Source: a virus. From it: DNA of 64,000 nucleotides. This document shows, in pieces, positions 50,606-59,720 of this stretch. The stretch spans positions 1-64,000 of IMG/VR virus record IMGVR_UViG_3300009376_001085; one strand, written 5' to 3'. The notes beneath the pieces are model-generated. The model saw only the letters and a program-made list of their open reading frames with translations, had not been told where the DNA came from and ran no database searches. The position numbers and the translations under genes were made by a program. Positions within the stretch are counted from its first letter, which is position 1, and each line of letters opens with the position of its first letter.

Positions 50606-51225
50606 TAAATGATTATGTTATAGAATTTCCTAAATTTAATAATTTATTTGATGAGGACCAATTATTAAACTCGTGCCGATTAAATAAAACATTTGCCGAA
50701 TGGAAAAAAGATCTATCTAGCAACGAAATTGACATAGCATCAAACATGGAGCACTTTCTTTCAGAAGACCCAGATGCTCATGCGGTTAAAAATTATGGAG
50801 TAACTTCATATGAAGTACCCGAAACACAACCAGAAGTAAAACATATATTTGAGGCCATTAATCAAGAATTAATGTGGAAAAAACCTATCGGATGGCTTAA
50901 TTGCAATAATGGCGATCAATGGACTAAACCACATATAGATGCAGTTCGTAATGCAGTATTTCAATTTCCAATTTATCCTAAGAATTATACATTAGTTTAT
51001 TTGGATAAAAATAATTGGAATAGGAATTCTTATCCCCAACCTAATCACATATGGGAACACAAAGTTTCTTGTCCGTTAATTGAAAATGTTTCCATTCCTC
51101 ATTGTGTATACGATAAAGGTATTAAAAGAATTCATTTTCAAATATCTTTATATTTTAAAGATTATAGTTGGGAGAAAATAAAAGAATATGTAAAAAATGG
51201 AGAACTTTTTAGTAAAAAAATATAG
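50602..51225 (+). CDS. 2OG-Fe(II) oxygenase-like protein, paralogue 2
   Basis: A 207-residue protein with the full site: His111 and Asp113 (WTKPHIDAVRN), His167 (SIPHCVYDKG) and Arg176 (IKRIHFQISL). The start at 50602 overlaps the preceding stop (ATGATAA). Substrate unknown. Confidence 0.65.
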   Translation: MINDYVIEFPKFNNLFDEDQLLNSCRLNKTFAEWKKDLSSNEIDIASNMEHFLSEDPDAHAVKNYGVTSYEVPETQPEVKHIFEAINQELMWKKPIGWLNCNNGDQWTKPHIDAVRNAVFQFPIYPKNYTLVYLDKNNWNRNSYPQPNHIWEHKVSCPLIENVSIPHCVYDKGIKRIHFQISLYFKDYSWEKIKEYVKNGELFSKKI

Positions 51226-51790
51226 CGATAATCCTGAACAATATCGTTCTATTATAGAAATATTTAGAAAAAAAACATTTCAAGAAGGCAACGAAAGTCT
51301 AAGTTACAAAAAATATAATCCTGATAATCCTGATATAGAGACATGGATGGTGTTTAATGAAACCCAAGATCTTATATCTATATCTGCAGGCGAAAAATCT
51401 CATTACACAAATGATCCAGACATTGCTTTAAGAATTTGCAGATACCATATATTAAAACCATTTCGCAGAACACATTGTGGTTTAATGATGGCTGAATATC
51501 AAATACAATGGGCTAGAGAACATAATTATCAAATTTTATATGTTACTCATGATATTAAAAATAGAGCGTTGAATGATTTATATCAACGAAAACGTAAAAT
51601 GCCATTACCATCATTTAAAAAATGGACAGAAGGTGAGTGGTATAAAAAATTACAACTAGAAAAAAATTTTTTATTTAAAACAGGAAATATGTTACAATAT
51701 GTTTATACTATTAGATTGTTTGATCCTAACTTTATATGGAATCCAAAATCAGATTACATAGTAGAAAAAAAACATAACGGAGATATTTAA
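51197..51790 (+). CDS. GNAT acetyltransferase-like protein
   Basis: A 197-residue protein. ICRYHILKPFRRTHCGLMMA, EYQIQWAREHNYQILYVTHD and NRALNDLYQRKRK follow the GNAT order of a phosphate-binding R/Q..G loop, helix and beta strand, though the R/Q-x-x-G-x-G/A loop is degenerate. It would transfer an acyl group from CoA. The last gene of the plus arm; its stop TAA shares bases with the stop of the convergent radical SAM gene. Confidence 0.6.
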   Translation: MENFLVKKYSDNPEQYRSIIEIFRKKTFQEGNESLSYKKYNPDNPDIETWMVFNETQDLISISAGEKSHYTNDPDIALRICRYHILKPFRRTHCGLMMAEYQIQWAREHNYQILYVTHDIKNRALNDLYQRKRKMPLPSFKKWTEGEWYKKLQLEKNFLFKTGNMLQYVYTIRLFDPNFIWNPKSDYIVEKKHNGDI

Positions 51791-52713
51791 TTAATTGTTT
51801 CTTTTCTCATTTGCATGTCTGTAAGACAAATACAAGCATGTTTGTTACATATAATAGGATCATTAGGAAGATTAATTATTCGTTTTTTAATATTTCCTAA
51901 TACCCACTCGCTATCCAGACCGCAAGCAGATCGTGTTATGGAATTATCTTCTCTAATACGGCACCCGTCTATTCCTGCATAACATTTCCAACCAAAAAAA
52001 TTATCTTTTCCGGTTAATTTAGCTTCTGCTGGATCATAATACTCATTATTTAAGTATAACAAATTAGTAATTAAAGACCAATCTACATTTGTTTTCTTAT
52101 TAAATAGCTTATTCCATTTTTTATGAGATAGAAATTGTTTTTGTTCATCAGTATAAGGTACATAGGCACCACCCTTATCTTCAACTAAAACTCTCATCAC
52201 ATACGAATTTGGATAATTTTTTAATTTGTCGTGTATGTAATAACAATTATCTAAAGACTGTTCCCAATGTGTTGGGTCTAATAAAACAGATATTACAATG
52301 GGTTTATGTTGATCGAAGATTTTACATATATTCACTATATGATCAGATTTAGCGAATTTTGTATGCACAGAAAGTATTAAGCCTGACAAATATTTTTGAT
52401 TTTCTTTCCACCAACGTAAAGTTCTAGAACCATTTGTTATAAAATGAGTATAAACATTTCTATTATATAATTCTTTCAATAAATTGGATATTTTGGGATT
52501 TAATGTAGGTTCTCCGCCAGTAAACCTAGCAGTAAGTTGCTTATATGGATACTTTTTTTTAATTTCATCAATACACCATAAAATATCATTATTATCTAAT
52601 CTAGTATTTCCTGCCCATACTAACGGTGAACAATAAGAACACCGATAATTACAAATTGTGTTTAATACTATGTCAGTTATAAAAATATTATTATTTTCAA
52701 GAGTTAATTTCAT
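51787..52713 (-). CDS. Radical SAM protein with Cys-rich C-terminus (a)
   Basis: A 308-residue protein starting at the ATG at 52713, which overlaps the QueC-like gene. CNYRCSYC (Cys21, 25, 28) binds the 4Fe-4S cluster and ARFTGGEPTLNP is the GGE SAM motif. The C-terminal GWKCYAGIDGCRIREDNSI, SACGLD and CNKHACICL hold extra Cys that may bind auxiliary clusters. The same tail (GW.C..G....IRE..SI.RS.C) is found in the gene at 53975, so they are paralogues. Reaction unknown. Confidence 0.78.
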   Translation of the reverse strand: MKLTLENNNIFITDIVLNTICNYRCSYCSPLVWAGNTRLDNNDILWCIDEIKKKYPYKQLTARFTGGEPTLNPKISNLLKELYNRNVYTHFITNGSRTLRWWKENQKYLSGLILSVHTKFAKSDHIVNICKIFDQHKPIVISVLLDPTHWEQSLDNCYYIHDKLKNYPNSYVMRVLVEDKGGAYVPYTDEQKQFLSHKKWNKLFNKKTNVDWSLITNLLYLNNEYYDPAEAKLTGKDNFFGWKCYAGIDGCRIREDNSITRSACGLDSEWVLGNIKKRIINLPNDPIICNKHACICLTDMQMRKETIN

Positions 52714-53356
52714 CTGAAAAACCCCATATTCGTTCCTGACACCACCAACATATACCACAATGTCCTAATCCCGGATCTTTATTACTTTGTTTTTCCCATT
52801 CACATGATCTAGTATGTACAAATAATTTATCTATTAAATTATACTCTCTATATATTTGAGCTATTTTCTTTTTATCTATATTACACCATGGCGTATAAAT
52901 TGTATTATCATATAATAGAACTTTGCGTTCGACTGTAGGATCTCTGTTTACTTCTGAAGTTTTTTCTATAAATGTATCAGTTATATATTTTGGCGGATTT
53001 GCAGTAATGCCTGTATATATAACATTTACTAATTTATTTTTTATATAATAATTTGTTTTATCAAATATATTACTTAATGTTTGGTGATCACAAAATGTAC
53101 TATGATGTTCTATATTTATATTTCCTGTTAACTCAATACATTTTTGAATAACATTATTAGTAATTGTTATATTTTTAAATTGTCTTGCTTTATTTCCTGA
53201 CGAAAAAATATAAATCTTGTTTTTAGAATATTTCATTAAAAAATATAAAAGCAAAGAACTATCTGCCCCGCCGCTACAACTTATACCGATAGGGCCTTCA
53301 TATATTTTTAAATTGACCCCAGATAAATCTAATTCTTTAAGTTCGACTAAATTCAT
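52697..53356 (-). CDS. QueC-like PP-loop ATPase
   Basis: A 219-residue protein with the PP-loop SCSGGADSSLLL (Ser28-Ser33) and a C-terminal Cys set Cys185, Cys200, Cys203, Cys206 in LGHCGICWWCQERIW, matching the zinc site of QueC, which turns carboxydeazaguanine into preQ0. The QueC motif after the PP-loop is weak, so a relative that adenylates another carboxylate is possible. It sits between a radical SAM gene and an oxygenase, 29 kb from queE. It may complete the deazaguanine path, or act in a separate pathway with the radical SAM enzymes. Confidence 0.6.
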   Translation of the reverse strand: MNLVELKELDLSGVNLKIYEGPIGISCSGGADSSLLLYFLMKYSKNKIYIFSSGNKARQFKNITITNNVIQKCIELTGNINIEHHSTFCDHQTLSNIFDKTNYYIKNKLVNVIYTGITANPPKYITDTFIEKTSEVNRDPTVERKVLLYDNTIYTPWCNIDKKKIAQIYREYNLIDKLFVHTRSCEWEKQSNKDPGLGHCGICWWCQERIWGFSDEINS

Positions 53357-53985
53357 GGCTCTAATAGATTTGTTACTGTTGATACAGATTCTTCGGTTAA
53401 TTTAACATTCATTATTAATACAATATGATCTTGGTCGTCATTGGCATTAAATACGGTATGTCGTTTGCAAGTATTTAAAAAATATAAATGACCGTAATTC
53501 CAAACAAGTATTTTATTTTGTTCATATATAAAAAATCCCCCATCTAACGGGTTACATACCTGTAAAGGAACAAGTAGTCTAAAACTATCTATTGTAGATC
53601 CAATATTATCAATATGAGTAGGAAAAAATCCCCCAGGAGACAACTTTAATATATGTGATCTAACCAACCATTCTTTAAAAGGATCACAATAAAACTTTAC
53701 TACATCATAAACAGGTGTCGGTATAATGAAATCAGATTCAGATATATTTGTATTATTTTCTTTATTATATTCATACAAACTATCTAAGTCAGGACCAGGG
53801 CCTAAAATACCATCTAAATTAGTTATACTTAATCCCCAACGATTTATATTTTTTCTAGGATTATATTTCGCCCAATTATTATTAAATTGTTTTAAATTAT
53901 TTAATATTAAATCAGGGTGGGTATTTATAGTTAATTCAATTTGATCTCCATAGGCAGTTATGGTGTTAAATAATTCAAAACTCAT
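53353..53985 (-). CDS. 2OG-Fe(II)/AspH-like oxygenase
   Basis: A 210-residue protein with FFPTHIDNIG (His124, Asp126), FRLLVPLQV and TCKRHTVFNAN (His176), fitting the aspartyl/asparaginyl hydroxylase-like fold; PLDGGFFIYEQ is also in keeping. It overlaps the QueC-like gene by 4 nt and the next radical SAM gene by 11 nt, so they are co-translated. Substrate unknown. Confidence 0.7.
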   Translation of the reverse strand: MSFELFNTITAYGDQIELTINTHPDLILNNLKQFNNNWAKYNPRKNINRWGLSITNLDGILGPGPDLDSLYEYNKENNTNISESDFIIPTPVYDVVKFYCDPFKEWLVRSHILKLSPGGFFPTHIDNIGSTIDSFRLLVPLQVCNPLDGGFFIYEQNKILVWNYGHLYFLNTCKRHTVFNANDDQDHIVLIMNVKLTEESVSTVTNLLEP

Positions 53986-55129
53986 ATGTTTTATCTCCTG
54001 GCCACAACGGCATTTTAGTTCCCTGTTTACGTTTGGGTATTTTGCTATCCGCTGAACTTACACAACTATTACTAATACAAACTTTTGGGCCATCAAATAA
54101 TTTAAAATCATTATAAATGTAACCTAATGGTTTATCGTCACAACTATAACTTCGTTTTATACTACCGTCTGGTTCTCGTATTATAATGCTTCTATGCCCA
54201 CTACTACATTCCCACCCTTTAAAGTTATTAAATTCAAAAGCATTAAACCGTTCTGCTTGGTCCATAAACCAATATTTTTTATTTTTATCTCTAAATTCTA
54301 CTTGAAAATGTTGCGGTACATTATTATTTTCTTCCCAGTAAATTGGGTCGGGGCGTTTGACAAATGTTGGTTTAGGTCGTGTAACATGTTTATTTTTTGC
54401 TTCAGTAAATCCACGCTGAGGCATTCCATTGTGTAACTGTTCAAGCATCTTATCATCATATCCTTTAACTACAAAATTGGCGTGAGGATCACTTTGTGGC
54501 TTTAATGTAACATTAATACCACGTTCGTGAAAATACATTACTTCATCCATTATTTTCCAAAACCATTCAGGAACCATTACACAATTAATTGTTATCTGTA
54601 CATCATGTTCTTGGCATAATTCTAATTTATCTGCTAATAGTTTACGCCGCTTTATTTCACTATTATACTCACGATGGTAACTGCATGTAATACTTGCTCG
54701 ATGAAATGGTGCCGCGGCTTTCACATACTTTTCAAACCAACGTATGCCGGGTGAACAGTTGCTCGTCATATGTACAGATGTATAATTTGTATTTTTAATA
54801 TCATCACCTAGATACTTGAGTATTTCAAGATAACCAGGATGCAAAGTAGGTTCGCCGCCAGACAAACTAAAATGAAAACTATTAAATCCTCGCTCCCTAG
54901 CTTGTTTTTTAATTTTATCAATTGTTTCAAGACATAATTCTGTAGGTCTATGGTCCTTATCATCGCTCCTCCCGTGTTCCCAACAATAACTGCAATGGTA
55001 ATTACAAAAGCGGCCAAGCAACCAAGAGACTGTAAATAAATCTCTGTAGAGCATATTACGTTGGCCTACTCTTACAAGTTTATCAAATGGAATTTTAGTA
55101 AAATCGTATGTACTTGTTATTTTATTCAT
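53975..55129 (-). CDS. Radical SAM protein with Cys-rich C-terminus (b)
   Basis: A 384-residue protein. CNYHCSYC (Cys42, 46, 49) and FSLSGGEPTLHPG are the core motifs. The C-terminal GWECSSGHRSIIIREPDGSI, RSYSCDD and KVCISNSCVSS align with the tail of the protein at 51787, so it probably binds further clusters. The N-terminal 40 residues are an extension. Reaction unknown. Confidence 0.8.
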   Translation of the reverse strand: MNKITSTYDFTKIPFDKLVRVGQRNMLYRDLFTVSWLLGRFCNYHCSYCWEHGRSDDKDHRPTELCLETIDKIKKQARERGFNSFHFSLSGGEPTLHPGYLEILKYLGDDIKNTNYTSVHMTSNCSPGIRWFEKYVKAAAPFHRASITCSYHREYNSEIKRRKLLADKLELCQEHDVQITINCVMVPEWFWKIMDEVMYFHERGINVTLKPQSDPHANFVVKGYDDKMLEQLHNGMPQRGFTEAKNKHVTRPKPTFVKRPDPIYWEENNNVPQHFQVEFRDKNKKYWFMDQAERFNAFEFNNFKGWECSSGHRSIIIREPDGSIKRSYSCDDKPLGYIYNDFKLFDGPKVCISNSCVSSADSKIPKRKQGTKMPLWPGDKTYEF

Positions 55130-56021
55130 AATGAATGTATTTTGTTATTGCAAAATCTATATCAGAAACATCATTAAATAATTGAATATTTCTTTCTACC
55201 CATTTTTTATATTCTTCAAACAAGCCATCCTTAAATATATCTAATTGGTTAGGAGTAATAAAAGAAATATTAGGTTTAGTTTCTTTTATTTTATTTAATA
55301 TTTTTAAATATTCATTAAACATATCATTCTTTTCAAACTCATTAAAACAAGCATCCGGATTTTTTGATGATGACATTAATTGAAGCATTTTATATACCGT
55401 ACTCTCTTCTGGTAGACCATATGGTAGTTTTTGTTTTCTATTTTTTTTTACTTTTTTAATTAATACATCGTATGGTTCAGCTTGATCACCAACTTCTCTC
55501 GTCCTGTTCCTTTCTGTTACCTCTAATGTTGGCTCGTTTTGTTCTTTCCAATCATTATATCGGCAAAGAAATTCAAATTCATTTTTTACTCGTAAAATAT
55601 GAACCCATAATATTCTTAAAGCAAAACTATTTGATACAAAAAAAATACATTTGGTATTTGGTAATATACTAGTTAAGTTATAATCATGATGGGCTAGCCA
55701 AAAAGTTCTTTCATATGATTTACCCCAATTATTAATATAATATATATATTCTTCAGATTCGAGATCAATTATATCTAGATATTCTTGTTTTGTTTTAAAA
55801 TATGTATCAAATGAGTATATATATTTCAATAGGTGTGTTTCTGGTTCGTCGGTTGCTTCTTTAAACCTATGCCCACTTACTTCTGGCCAACCTGGAATTG
55901 TGGTTTGGCTATGATATCTATTCCACGGTTTAGTTGAATACATTATATCAGGCAAAATATAACTACCTATAAATTCGCCGCCGGCTCCTGGCGGATATAC
56001 CAATACAGTTTGTTCAGTCAT
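55122..56021 (-). CDS. Hypothetical protein, sulfotransferase-like N-terminus
   Basis: A 299-residue protein starting MTEQTVLVYPPGAGGEFIGS. The PGAGGEFI loop resembles the nucleotide-binding loop of some sulfotransferase-type P-loop proteins but lacks a Walker Lys. CIFFVSNSFALRILW could be the second phosphosulfate site. The rest is charged and helical. The call is tentative. Confidence 0.4.
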   Translation of the reverse strand: MTEQTVLVYPPGAGGEFIGSYILPDIMYSTKPWNRYHSQTTIPGWPEVSGHRFKEATDEPETHLLKYIYSFDTYFKTKQEYLDIIDLESEEYIYYINNWGKSYERTFWLAHHDYNLTSILPNTKCIFFVSNSFALRILWVHILRVKNEFEFLCRYNDWKEQNEPTLEVTERNRTREVGDQAEPYDVLIKKVKKNRKQKLPYGLPEESTVYKMLQLMSSSKNPDACFNEFEKNDMFNEYLKILNKIKETKPNISFITPNQLDIFKDGLFEEYKKWVERNIQLFNDVSDIDFAITKYIHYE

Positions 56022-56035
56022 TAAGAATTGTTTTT

Positions 56036-57061
56036 TTATTCTCTCTCATTTATTTTTTCTAAAAAATATTTTGCTATCCAATTATGTGATAAATGGCCAG
56101 GATGTCCTAGTTCTCGTCCAACATCATTAGAATCCATAGTATCAAAATTGCCTTCGTCAAACCATTTATTAAAAGGTATTTCTTTACTATCTGAATATAG
56201 ATATACAAACTTCGTTACTCCATTTTTATTACATAGATATCGAATTGCATCAATATTTTTCTTAGCATTAGTTTTTGATTGATATGCATTTGAAAGTTCG
56301 TATATTAGATAATATTTAAAATATTCACGTATTTCTCTTGTCTGACCATGACTAACAGTACCAAGGTTTACAAAAGAAAACATTCTTGATTTATTTGCAC
56401 AACTACTTGTGTCTAATCCTAACTTTTGTTGTTCAAAGTAATTATTAACTTTATGATCTATATCTACAAACGAACGTCTACCTACGTTTGGTCCTAGCAT
56501 ACATACATATTTGGGTTTTAAAATAGGTAACCAATATGATGCATATGTATAACATGCATCGTGTCCGGCACCTGGTAATCCAAAATTCCAACAATTTAAG
56601 TCTAATTCTTTACTTATTTTAACCGGCCATATATCATTATAATGCATTCCAGTTCCATATGTTAAACTGCATCCTAAGAACATAATACCGTCACCTTCGT
56701 ATGGATCCGATGTTCGAAATCCGTGGTTATTATAATAATAAGTTAATGCTTCGGGTGGTACAACTTCAGAACTATTAACCCATACCTCATTTTTATTCTC
56801 TTTGTCATATTTTGGGTCAATGTCTTTTATAAAATCATAATTAGATAGCCATCCGGCGTTTTCTAGTATAGATTTTGCTTTTGCATTTTTTAAGTGATCG
56901 TTCCAAGTATCTCTGTTATCGCCACAGTCCCACAAATAAGTTCTATTTGTTTTCCAACTATATTCATGAAAGTATGGTATTTCTTCATTGTAATTAAATG
57001 CTCCGTCTTTCCACCAGTCAACTACTTTATCAAAATCTACTTTATTGGCGTTCATTGTCAT
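56036..57061 (-). CDS. SGNH hydrolase-like protein
   Basis: A 341-residue protein with YYNNHGFRTSDPYEG, then IMFLGCSLTYGTG (Ser132 candidate), NFGLPGAGHDACY, MLGPNVGRRSF and C-terminal ELGHPGHLSHNWIA as the Asp/His-block equivalent. It is a paralogue of the gene at 43333. Deacylation of a cluster product or a glycan is possible. It overlaps the upstream twitch gene by 4 nt. Confidence 0.72.
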   Translation of the reverse strand: MTMNANKVDFDKVVDWWKDGAFNYNEEIPYFHEYSWKTNRTYLWDCGDNRDTWNDHLKNAKAKSILENAGWLSNYDFIKDIDPKYDKENKNEVWVNSSEVVPPEALTYYYNNHGFRTSDPYEGDGIMFLGCSLTYGTGMHYNDIWPVKISKELDLNCWNFGLPGAGHDACYTYASYWLPILKPKYVCMLGPNVGRRSFVDIDHKVNNYFEQQKLGLDTSSCANKSRMFSFVNLGTVSHGQTREIREYFKYYLIYELSNAYQSKTNAKKNIDAIRYLCNKNGVTKFVYLYSDSKEIPFNKWFDEGNFDTMDSNDVGRELGHPGHLSHNWIAKYFLEKINERE

Positions 57062-58347
57062 ATATACCTTTCAATTCGAGGATGAAGATAATCTAAAACA
57101 TTTGTATTTCTAATTTTATCTTGCATAATTGTGTGTTTTTTAAAATGAAAGCGTAACTCATCAATACTATTAGGTTTAATAGTAGGATATGATTCTTCAG
57201 GAAATATTTCCCATATTGGTTCAGTTAAACAAGTCTGTACAGGCATTAATGTTTTTTCGATAAAATATTCATCCTTTATGTTACATTCTTTTATTAGATC
57301 ATTAATTTCTTTTACTATGAACTTTTTATCATCGTCAAATAAAATAGCAGGATGGAAATGAGGTGGTTCTTCACATGCTTGAATATAAGGGGGTGCAATA
57401 TTATCACCTTGTTTATATAAATTATAAAAGAATTTACCCCAGGTTTTAACATCAAAAATATTATACATTTGCAATACTAAATTTATAGATAAATGTACAA
57501 GATTTTCCATTTCACGTAATGAATATACATTATTAATAACTTGATCCCATTTTGCATTTGTTCGTATATAATCATATGTTTTTCCGGTTCCGTCTAAACT
57601 TGCACAAACATTCAACTTTTTAAATTGTTTAAATAATTGCCAATGTTTATTAAAATTTGTACAATTAGACGTAATATTTAAATTTAAATCAGTATTACCT
57701 TCCTCTATTAATTTTTCCAAAAATGATATTGTATCGGGATCAACTGTAGGCTCGCCTCCTAAAATATTCAACCTTTTAATAAGTTTAAAATCAATAGTAG
57801 AAATAAATTTAATTATATCCATATTAGATGTTTCCTTACGCCATCGATCGCCTCGATAATATTGATGAATTTCTGGATTGGCTGTTACTTCTTTTAATAT
57901 TTCTGTACTATTTCCTGGATCACACATACGACATTTTAAGTTACAAACATTACCTGGTCTAATATCTAAGGCCAATGGTTGTTTAAATTCGTTACCATAA
58001 TTTATATCATCTGTTACAGTACCTCCATCACGTTCTATATATTCTAATCTGTCACTGCTCCATCCTTTTCGTTCTCTATCTCCACATACATGACATTCGA
58101 TAGGTTCTTCGCCTTTTAATAATTTTTTCCGTATTTCTAAAAGTTGTTTATCTTTATAAAAAAATTCTTTAAGACGATTACTAGCCGGTATGCCAGATAC
58201 TTTTTCACTGAATGCTGATCGTGTTTTTCGACCCTCACAACACATTTTTATAGAATCCTTGCCAGCATTAATATAGATATGCATAAATGGTGCCGGGCAA
58301 TAAAAATCTTTACGTATTTTTATTTTTTCATGTAACTCTGATCTCAT
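57058..58347 (-). CDS. Twitch-type radical SAM protein (c)
   Basis: A 429-residue protein. The N-terminus carries FYCPAPFMHIYINAG and IKMCCEG, then ECHVCGD at 84-90, before the core CNLKCRMC (Cys135, 139, 142) and ILGGEPTVDP. The N-terminal Cys groups are shared with the three genes upstream in the operon. This layout is that of 'twitch domain' radical SAM proteins. One to two extra clusters are likely. Substrate unknown. Overlaps both neighbours by 4 nt. Confidence 0.8.
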   Translation of the reverse strand: MRSELHEKIKIRKDFYCPAPFMHIYINAGKDSIKMCCEGRKTRSAFSEKVSGIPASNRLKEFFYKDKQLLEIRKKLLKGEEPIECHVCGDRERKGWSSDRLEYIERDGGTVTDDINYGNEFKQPLALDIRPGNVCNLKCRMCDPGNSTEILKEVTANPEIHQYYRGDRWRKETSNMDIIKFISTIDFKLIKRLNILGGEPTVDPDTISFLEKLIEEGNTDLNLNITSNCTNFNKHWQLFKQFKKLNVCASLDGTGKTYDYIRTNAKWDQVINNVYSLREMENLVHLSINLVLQMYNIFDVKTWGKFFYNLYKQGDNIAPPYIQACEEPPHFHPAILFDDDKKFIVKEINDLIKECNIKDEYFIEKTLMPVQTCLTEPIWEIFPEESYPTIKPNSIDELRFHFKKHTIMQDKIRNTNVLDYLHPRIERYI

Positions 58348-59720
58348 TCTAAATATCTTTTTAATTGTGGCGTAATCTCTAAAACATTTGTTTTTCGTAT
58401 TTTGTCTGCTACTAATGTGTGACGAACAAATTGTTCTTTATTATATTGAATATTAGGTATCATCCAACGATCTGCTCTTTTTTCTATATTTTCTGGTATG
58501 TTATCTGTAAATTTAGATTCTTTTCTATAATGACTTACATCTTTATTAAGATCTGAATATACTTGTTGAAAACATTCTTGTTCTTTATCATTTATGTTAT
58601 AGTCATATATTACTCTATCTATTTCGCTTCTAATAAAATCTTTATGATCTTCATCTAGCCAATGTACATTTAAATGCATTGGTTCAACTATCGGATGTAG
58701 TGCTGGTGGATCTATAAATTCAAACCGTCGACTTTGTTCTATCATCCATGCAACATGATAATAGATATGAAATACGTTATATACATTTATAACACTATTG
58801 AATCCTATACTATAAATATTAGGTAACTCACATGCTTTTAAAAAGTTTGCGTGAACTTTTTTCCATTCACACCCTGTTCTACAATATTCAAATACTTTTC
58901 CTATTCCGTCAACACTAAATCTTAATTGTAATCTTTTAAATTGAGAAAGTAATTCAACTGCTTGTTTAGGCCAAACTGTGCCATTAGTAATTATGTGTAA
59001 TTTTATATTTTTAGCATCGCCATGGTCTACTAATTGCTTCCATATTTTAAAACAATTAGGATCTATTAACGTTTCGCCTCCAGACATTTTCAACCATCGA
59101 ACATCTGTTAAATCATAATTTTCATATAACCTAGAATTATCTTGGTCCCAGTCAATAGATTCTGCCATTCTCATTTGCCATTTATTATCAGTATACATAT
59201 CCCAATATGTGCCTTCTAATAAATCATGATTATCTAGTACTTCTTTTTCTATTTTACTACTCCAGATGCTACAACAAGATCGACATTTAGCATTACATAG
59301 TTTACCAGGACGTAAGTCTAAATCAATTGGATGGCCATATTTATTACCTGTTTTAATATTAAGCCCCATATCTTCTACTGTTAAATCTGCATCAGAATAC
59401 TTCTCTATAAATTCTACTCTTGTACTTTCTCTATCAACTCCGATTTCTTCATAGTGTTTACAATAATCGCACGGACGAGATCCATTTTCGAGAACCGGCC
59501 ATTCGTTATTTAAAAATGATTTTCGTATGCTTTTAATTTTATCACCAGTCCATAATCGATGTTGTTGGGCCGCAACTGAATCGCCTTTTTTAATTGCAGG
59601 AGTATCTATTCTATCTATAATATCACTCATACAACATAATTTAAATGCACTATTCCCCATACTTGTGTACGTATGTAAAAACGGAGCAGGACAAAATACT
59701 TTTTTTAACTGTTCTCTCAT
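58344..59720 (-). CDS. Twitch-type radical SAM protein (d)
   Basis: A 458-residue protein with FCPAPFLHTYTSMGNSAF, KLCCMSD, RPCDYCKHYEE, then core CNAKCRSC (Cys142, 146, 149; a fourth Cys follows at 150) and KMSGGETLIDP, where GGE is followed by Thr. Same organisation as the neighbouring gene, so an old duplication. Substrate unknown. Confidence 0.8.
   Translation of the reverse strand: MREQLKKVFCPAPFLHTYTSMGNSAFKLCCMSDIIDRIDTPAIKKGDSVAAQQHRLWTGDKIKSIRKSFLNNEWPVLENGSRPCDYCKHYEEIGVDRESTRVEFIEKYSDADLTVEDMGLNIKTGNKYGHPIDLDLRPGKLCNAKCRSCCSIWSSKIEKEVLDNHDLLEGTYWDMYTDNKWQMRMAESIDWDQDNSRLYENYDLTDVRWLKMSGGETLIDPNCFKIWKQLVDHGDAKNIKLHIITNGTVWPKQAVELLSQFKRLQLRFSVDGIGKVFEYCRTGCEWKKVHANFLKACELPNIYSIGFNSVINVYNVFHIYYHVAWMIEQSRRFEFIDPPALHPIVEPMHLNVHWLDEDHKDFIRSEIDRVIYDYNINDKEQECFQQVYSDLNKDVSHYRKESKFTDNIPENIEKRADRWMIPNIQYNKEQFVRHTLVADKIRKTNVLEITPQLKRYLE

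Noticed and set aside
51787-51790. Bidirectional terminator between convergent genes
   Set aside because: The stops overlap directly and no hairpin with T-run is seen, so no terminator is called.
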